The position numbers and the translations under genes are program-made. A stretch of 64,000 bases of DNA, taken from positions 142,192-206,191 of the forward strand of contig JBAZNU010000006.1 of NCBI GenBank assembly GCA_041649015.1, given 5' to 3'. Source of the stretch: Ignavibacteria bacterium. Its GTDB lineage: Bacteria > Bacteroidota > Ignavibacteria > Tepidaquicellales > Tepidaquicellaceae. A model generated the notes under the pieces. The model saw only the letters and a program-made list of their open reading frames with translations. It searched no databases and was not told where the DNA came from. Below, one piece after another: positions 59,851 to 64,000 of this stretch (position 1 is its first letter; each line of letters opens with the position of its first letter).

Positions 59851-62451
59851 TTACTTTTCTATTTTATTAATAAGAAATTCGATGTCACTAAAGCTGTCAC
59901 CGTCTTCTAAAGATTTAACTTTAATGTAATAAATTTTCTTTACATCCTTATATCCCCTTCTTGTTAATTCTTCAGACTTCAAATAAACTTTGTATTTGCC
60001 CGGCGGTACGTCGTCGAAAATAAATTCTCCGTCAGAAAATGTTTGCGTCACCGAATGTATAACTCCTTCCTTAGCCTCAAGAACGACTTCCATCCCCGAA
60101 ACTCCTTTCCTTCCGCTTCCATCAAACTGGTTAACATAACCGGAAACCATACCTGTTATATACACCGGTACGGGTATCATTTTGAACCTGCTCGGATCTG
60201 TATAAATCGAGTAAGTTTTATACTTTGGTCTGTACAACGGATTATCGAACGTCATTGGGTTTATATGCAGGTTATAATAACTGTACGGGTCAAGGTCTGT
60301 AAACCATACGTTATTATCATCCTGATATTTAACTGCATGCCCCGATTCCATTTTAACTTCAAGCTGAGAATCAAGTATTTTATCGCAGCAGTCAAACATA
60401 TTATTATTATTCCTTTCAAGATAAGGTACAAATGTTAATCCTGCCCTGTTTGAAAGGTATCTGTTGTCCGTTATAAACTTATTCTTAAAATCATCAAAAC
60501 CTATTGAACCATAAAAACTCTGGTGAATCTCCCATCCGGATTTGTCTGCCATGTAGTTTGTACTCATACTTGTAAATGGCAGGTAGAATCTAAAATTAAC
60601 TGCTCCCGAATAACTGTCTTGAATAAAATCCTTTGAAACAGAAAGACTTACCCAACCGGCGTTGAAAACACTTTTATCGATGTAAATACCTGTTCTCATA
60701 ACCTTGCTGTTTAAATGGTCTATGTCCGTTTGGTTCCGAATAATCATATCATCAAAAAGTCTGTACGAAAGTAGAAGATTAGAAACAAGATAATCGTTTC
60801 TGTATGAATCATGATCCTGTTGAAATATACTGTTTAACTGTGCACTGCCCTGAAATCTCCCGTAACTCAAAAACAAACCCGGATATATAAAAAGCTGTTT
60901 ACCGTTTGACCTTAGTAATTCTCTCGCATTGAGCCTGAAGTTTGATGAAAAACCGCCGGATGTTACAGGTAAAAAAATAGATAAATTCTTCTCTTCTTTT
61001 ATTGATCCGGGATTAAAATAACTGTTTTCTTCATACCTAATGTAATTAATTTCTGCGGATGCCTGTGACGGCAAAAGTAAATTAAGGGTGGCTCTTCCTC
61101 TGTATTTTGCAAAATACTGTCCGCTTAAAATTAATCCGTCTAATATTTTTAATGAAAGATTCGCATTTGGGTAGTTTCTCGGAACGTCAGCATTATCTAA
61201 ATAGGTATTACCAGCACCTAACGTTAAGAAAGAAGTTATACCATAGTTAAAATTGGCTTCTGACAGAAGATTGCGTCTTTCGGCCTTCTCTCTTCCCGCA
61301 CTTATATAGTATTCAAATTCTCCTGATGGTAAAAAAGTATAAGGGACCTGTATAACCCTGTCTGATGTCTGAATTTCCCCTGAGGGTCCGTAATATTTAA
61401 GCGTTATAAAATTTGAACCGTAAAGCAAAGGTATTATAAACTCAAAATATCCGCTTTCGTTCGCTCTTGTGTACGCTATCATTTCATTGTTTACGTACAA
61501 TTCCACCTCCCAGTTTGGATAAATCTGGTCGAATATTTTGTACCCTCCAAGAATCTTCCTCGATATTGGAGGAGCATTCGTAATCTGAACTCCCTGAACA
61601 CTCGAGAACAATCCTGATACAGGATTAATATCTCCCGCTATTCCCTGTTTAAACCAACTCTCTTCGGTCACGAATCTCCACCTCAGGTAAGAATTATCCA
61701 GGTCAACTGCATTGTCCTTGTTCCCGTACAAATTAAAGTTTAAATCTCCGCCGATTAGTTCATTTCCAAGTGCAACATTATAATTGTAATATTCTTTATT
61801 TGGATTTGAATAAGAGACAGTGAACTGCCAGTCGAGAAATCCAAGTCCGAGAATCTTTCGCTCCCGCGGTATTATAACGTCAGGTTTCGTGATTCCTGTT
61901 TCAGAGAAAGGAGTGATGTTTCTTAATGTTATTCTTTGCTGTTCAAGAGTGTAAGGAAGTGTGTTTTTTGAATTCATGTATATGCTCATCCTTTTCATAT
62001 CAACATTCATATTTATTTCGAATATCTTGTTGAATAAATCGCTTTTCATGTAGAGGTCAGTTTCATTAACGTAAAAATCTGACCTTTGGACGAGCACTTC
62101 CCTGCCCTTAATCTCTGCTCTTAGTTCATTTACGTCAATAAAATAGGTATTATTTTCTTCAATGAAGAAGCCTGTAGCTGTATAATTATTTTTAACGAGG
62201 TTTACATTAACTTTCACGGTTTTTAGCAGGTCTGCAAGCGGTATGTATACATCATTTTCATTCGCGAAAACGATTACATTAATCAATCCGACTTTTTCAA
62301 TGTTGATTTGCATTGGAATTTCTTCAGCATCAGGATTGTTTTTCAGTGTATCTTCCTGCTGTGATGCGAAAAGATTTCTCGGAGAAAATATAAATAAAAT
62401 AAATGCTGTTATAAAAACAGTGGAGAAAATTCTAAAAGCATAAATTATCAT
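59851..62451 (-). CDS. Usher-like outer-membrane protein of a chaperone-usher-type system
   Basis: An 866-residue protein predicted to export and assemble the DUF4402 subunits. A signal peptide runs to about 30. Residues about 48-165 form a periplasmic domain with NDVYIPLADLLKTV and SDFYVNETDLYMKSDLFNKI. The long middle (about 195-740) has usher-like features: SPVSGLFSSVQGVQITN, a plug-like segment PNWEVELYVNNEMIAYT with ESGYFEFIIPLLYGSN, and many alternating strands for a large barrel. The C-terminus has a DPYSYYNLHINP segment and a regulatory-like beta domain (SGMEVVLEAKEG, GEFIFDDVPPGKYKVYL). It lies 6 bp after the chaperone-like gene. Low similarity to classical ushers is expected; the call rests on layout and neighbours. 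Confidence 0.72.
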   Translation of the reverse strand: MIIYAFRIFSTVFITAFILFIFSPRNLFASQQEDTLKNNPDAEEIPMQINIEKVGLINVIVFANENDVYIPLADLLKTVKVNVNLVKNNYTATGFFIEENNTYFIDVNELRAEIKGREVLVQRSDFYVNETDLYMKSDLFNKIFEINMNVDMKRMSIYMNSKNTLPYTLEQQRITLRNITPFSETGITKPDVIIPRERKILGLGFLDWQFTVSYSNPNKEYYNYNVALGNELIGGDLNFNLYGNKDNAVDLDNSYLRWRFVTEESWFKQGIAGDINPVSGLFSSVQGVQITNAPPISRKILGGYKIFDQIYPNWEVELYVNNEMIAYTRANESGYFEFIIPLLYGSNFITLKYYGPSGEIQTSDRVIQVPYTFLPSGEFEYYISAGREKAERRNLLSEANFNYGITSFLTLGAGNTYLDNADVPRNYPNANLSLKILDGLILSGQYFAKYRGRATLNLLLPSQASAEINYIRYEENSYFNPGSIKEEKNLSIFLPVTSGGFSSNFRLNARELLRSNGKQLFIYPGLFLSYGRFQGSAQLNSIFQQDHDSYRNDYLVSNLLLSYRLFDDMIIRNQTDIDHLNSKVMRTGIYIDKSVFNAGWVSLSVSKDFIQDSYSGAVNFRFYLPFTSMSTNYMADKSGWEIHQSFYGSIGFDDFKNKFITDNRYLSNRAGLTFVPYLERNNNNMFDCCDKILDSQLEVKMESGHAVKYQDDNNVWFTDLDPYSYYNLHINPMTFDNPLYRPKYKTYSIYTDPSRFKMIPVPVYITGMVSGYVNQFDGSGRKGVSGMEVVLEAKEGVIHSVTQTFSDGEFIFDDVPPGKYKVYLKSEELTRRGYKDVKKIYYIKVKSLEDGDSFSDIEFLINKIEK

Positions 62452-62457
62452 ATACTT

Positions 62458-63282
62458 TTAATTGACGCTGATCTGTATTCTCTTATTTACGGTGTTGCCT
62501 TTTATTATTGTGCCGCTTTGTTCTTTTCGATCGGTGTTCAGTTCAAGCTCGATAGTGTAATTGCCTTTCTTTATTCCGGGTACATCAAAATACACTTTCT
62601 TCAGTAACGAATAATAAACAGCAAATTCCTGTTCTGTTTCACTCACCAAATCATTACTGCTGTTGTAAACCTTTGCAATAAGATTACCTATATAAGCACT
62701 GTTTCCTTCCCTTTTCATATCTGCGGATATTATTATTTTATCGTTTTCATAAACAGCATCAAATGATAATATATTAATCGATGTTGATGATTTTCCTTTC
62801 CTGTAATTTAAAGCAATAACTGTCTGGAATTTTACTGAGAGTCCGACTCCAATCTGAGGATTCTCAGTTGTGTCTTCCGTACTAACAGCCTGCGATGAAA
62901 TTATCGGTCTTCCCCAGTATTCACCCTCTTTCAGACCTTTCGGTGGTTTAGCTACTACTCTTACAGTTTGTTCTTCCTGCGGTTTTAGCATGAATTTCCT
63001 TGGGAAAAAATTTATCCATTCAACTGCAGAGGGATCACTTGCATTAACTGTTTCAGGAAAGTAAATATTTATATTTCCCGTTGAATCCGACACGGGATAT
63101 CCGAATTTCATTTCAACATTTACTTCCCAGGTCGATGTTAAAGAATTATTCCTTATCAGCAGATATCCGTTCTTATTTACATCACTCATATGCAATGATA
63201 CAGGAGCGACTGTCACTTGAGAATAACCTGCGCATGCGGCAAATACAAAAATAATTACAAAAATAATTCTAATTTTATTCAT
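62458..63282 (-). CDS. Periplasmic pilus-chaperone-like protein
   Basis: A 274-residue secreted protein (signal peptide to about 21; AAC at 15-17 could be a poor lipobox). The first domain starts VTVAPVSLHMSDVNKNGYLL and carries FFPRKFMLKPQEEQTVRVVA, which looks like the strand used by PapD-type chaperones to cap subunits. A second beta domain follows (about 165-270). It lies 3 bp after DUF4402 gene 2 and 6 bp before the usher-like gene, the classic subunit-chaperone-usher order. It would hold DUF4402 subunits in the periplasm. Confirmation by profile search is needed because similarity is weak. Confidence 0.75.
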   Translation of the reverse strand: MNKIRIIFVIIFVFAACAGYSQVTVAPVSLHMSDVNKNGYLLIRNNSLTSTWEVNVEMKFGYPVSDSTGNINIYFPETVNASDPSAVEWINFFPRKFMLKPQEEQTVRVVAKPPKGLKEGEYWGRPIISSQAVSTEDTTENPQIGVGLSVKFQTVIALNYRKGKSSTSINILSFDAVYENDKIIISADMKREGNSAYIGNLIAKVYNSSNDLVSETEQEFAVYYSLLKKVYFDVPGIKKGNYTIELELNTDRKEQSGTIIKGNTVNKRIQISVN

Positions 63283-63285
63283 TTT

Positions 63286-63750
63286 CTAATTTCCTAAGTT
63301 CATAAATGTTATAATTATTGATCCTTTATAAACTCCTCCCGCCTGAGTAATCGGCGTGTTTATGACACCTCCCAATCTAATATACCAGTCCTTCGTACTG
63401 CCTGTTTCTCTATAAATAGTTGTTCCGGCGTAAGGATCAAAACTTGTACCTAAATTACCATCATTAGAATTATTACTTTTTGTTGCCGTAAAGGTAACCG
63501 GAAGACTATTATTTCCCGAAGATAAATGAGTTGGAAGTGAAAAAGTAACAGATACTGTAGTTCTATTTCGTGTAATTGTTATACTTAATCTGCCAGCGTC
63601 TGAATTCGTCGTTAATACTGTACTTGAAAAACCTGGAATTACTACAGGAAAAACCAAATCTCTTACATTCCATATCTCGACATCTGCATCTAATTGAGAA
63701 TAAGCAGTAACATTGAAGAAAAATATTATTATTAAGACAACACTTCTCAT
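63286..63750 (-). CDS. DUF4402-like protein 2, possible tip or adaptor subunit
   Basis: A 154-residue secreted protein (signal peptide to about 19, AYSQ). The mature part aligns with the DUF4402 neighbours from VRDLVFPVVIPG onward, with DAGRLSITITRN, LPVTFTATKS and the closing IRLGGVINTPITQAGGVYKG. It lacks about 11 residues of the N-terminal extension present in protein 1. In donor-strand fibres only the tip subunit lacks such an extension, so a tip or adaptor role is possible. It heads the tight three-gene unit with chaperone and usher. Confidence 0.75.
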   Translation of the reverse strand: MRSVVLIIIFFFNVTAYSQLDADVEIWNVRDLVFPVVIPGFSSTVLTTNSDAGRLSITITRNRTTVSVTFSLPTHLSSGNNSLPVTFTATKSNNSNDGNLGTSFDPYAGTTIYRETGSTKDWYIRLGGVINTPITQAGGVYKGSIIITFMNLGN

Positions 63751-63812
63751 TTTACCTATTTATTGATTATACAATATCGGAATAAATAATGATTTTTTAA
63801 ACATCAATCAAC

Positions 63813-63843
63813 AAAAAAAGCCGGCTTGTTCAAAACCGGCTTT
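63813..63843. terminator. Terminator after DUF4402 gene 3
   Basis: AAAGCCGG / CCGGCTTT 8-bp stem; on the leftward transcript a run of seven T follows. It separates the third DUF4402 gene from the subunit-chaperone-usher unit and may act as a partial stop. Confidence 0.9.
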
Positions 63844-63863
63844 ATATTTGTATTTAATTCTTT

Positions 63864-64000
63864 TTAGTTTGTCGTGTACTGAAGAGATATTGTTACCGGT
63901 GCAGTGTACTGACCTGCGACCTGAGTTGACGAAGGTGTTACTGTTCCGCCTAATACTATTTCCATTGCTCCGTCTGTCCCGAATGATGCATTCTTGCTGA
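63864..64000 (-). CDS. DUF4402 pilin-like protein 3 (C-terminal part, runs off the window)
   Basis: The last 45 codons of a leftward gene whose start lies beyond the window. It reads NASFGTDGAMEIVLGGTVTP, then SSTQVAGQYTAPVTISLQY and a stop at 63864. The pattern NASF-LGG-VTPS-Q-G-YTA is the same as the end of DUF4402 protein 1 (NASFNSQGTMTVFLGGKVTP), so it is a close paralogue and likely another fibre subunit. Confidence 0.85.
   Translation of the reverse strand, partial: SKNASFGTDGAMEIVLGGTVTPSSTQVAGQYTAPVTISLQYTTN

Overview
The window is low-GC DNA (I judge it near 37% by eye) with the look of a member of the Ignavibacteriota or a close relative in the Bacteroidota/Chlorobiota group. The main clue is three large secreted proteins that end in a type IX secretion (T9SS) type-A sorting domain with the signature YPNPFNP. 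Supporting clues are a PorV/PorQ-type outer-membrane protein, LpxA (Gram-negative envelope), the isolated atpD-atpC pair, 2-oxoglutarate:ferredoxin oxidoreductase and an LDH-like malate dehydrogenase. Shine-Dalgarno sequences are visible before some genes (GGAGGT before ssb, AAGGAG before the cytochrome c gene) and absent before others.

Left part (1-20700). Two paralogous secreted proteins are followed by a leftward nadC / thioesterase / glcD-type oxidase group. From 4236 to 13841 a rightward operon encodes what looks like the full reductive pyrimidine degradation route: NCS1 permease, PreT/PreA dihydropyrimidine dehydrogenase, dihydropyrimidinase, beta-ureidopropionase, an omega-amino acid aminotransferase and a CoA-acylating (methyl)malonate-semialdehyde dehydrogenase. 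Uracil would end as acetyl-CoA and thymine as propionyl-CoA. After an old yellow enzyme and a diheme cytochrome c, genes 16658-20672 encode a four-gene biotin carboxyltransferase (5S-like, 12S-like, small subunit, free biotin carrier). It resembles methylmalonyl-CoA:pyruvate transcarboxylase and could take up the propionyl-CoA.

Middle (20800-51300). This part holds a tandem pair of T9SS-exported BNR-propeller proteins, a YrdC-family protein, mscL, mdh, a decayed gene with GKIGN-type N-terminus, lpxA, tRNA-Lys with a decayed tandem copy, atpDC, a T9SS M14 carboxypeptidase, glmS, a MoxR ATPase, a paired M16 protease, a large peptidase/propeller/Omp85-like fusion, korAB, an rpsF-ssb-rplI operon that lacks rpsR, and tRNA-Leu(GAG).

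Right part (51400-64000). A membrane-anchored metallophosphoesterase is followed by a decayed sensor histidine kinase and an 11/22-bp tandem repeat, then dnaJ-like, radC and an S9 peptidase, then a PorV/PorQ protein. The last 5 kb hold a leftward cluster with a chaperone-like gene, an usher-like outer-membrane gene and three DUF4402 pilin-like genes. I read this as a chaperone-usher-like surface fibre system in a T9SS bacterium, and it is the most interesting locus here.

A recurring oddity is 11-bp-phased degenerate direct repeats in intergenic DNA (3993-4013, 32100-32208, 53291-53378); the last two lie beside decayed genes.
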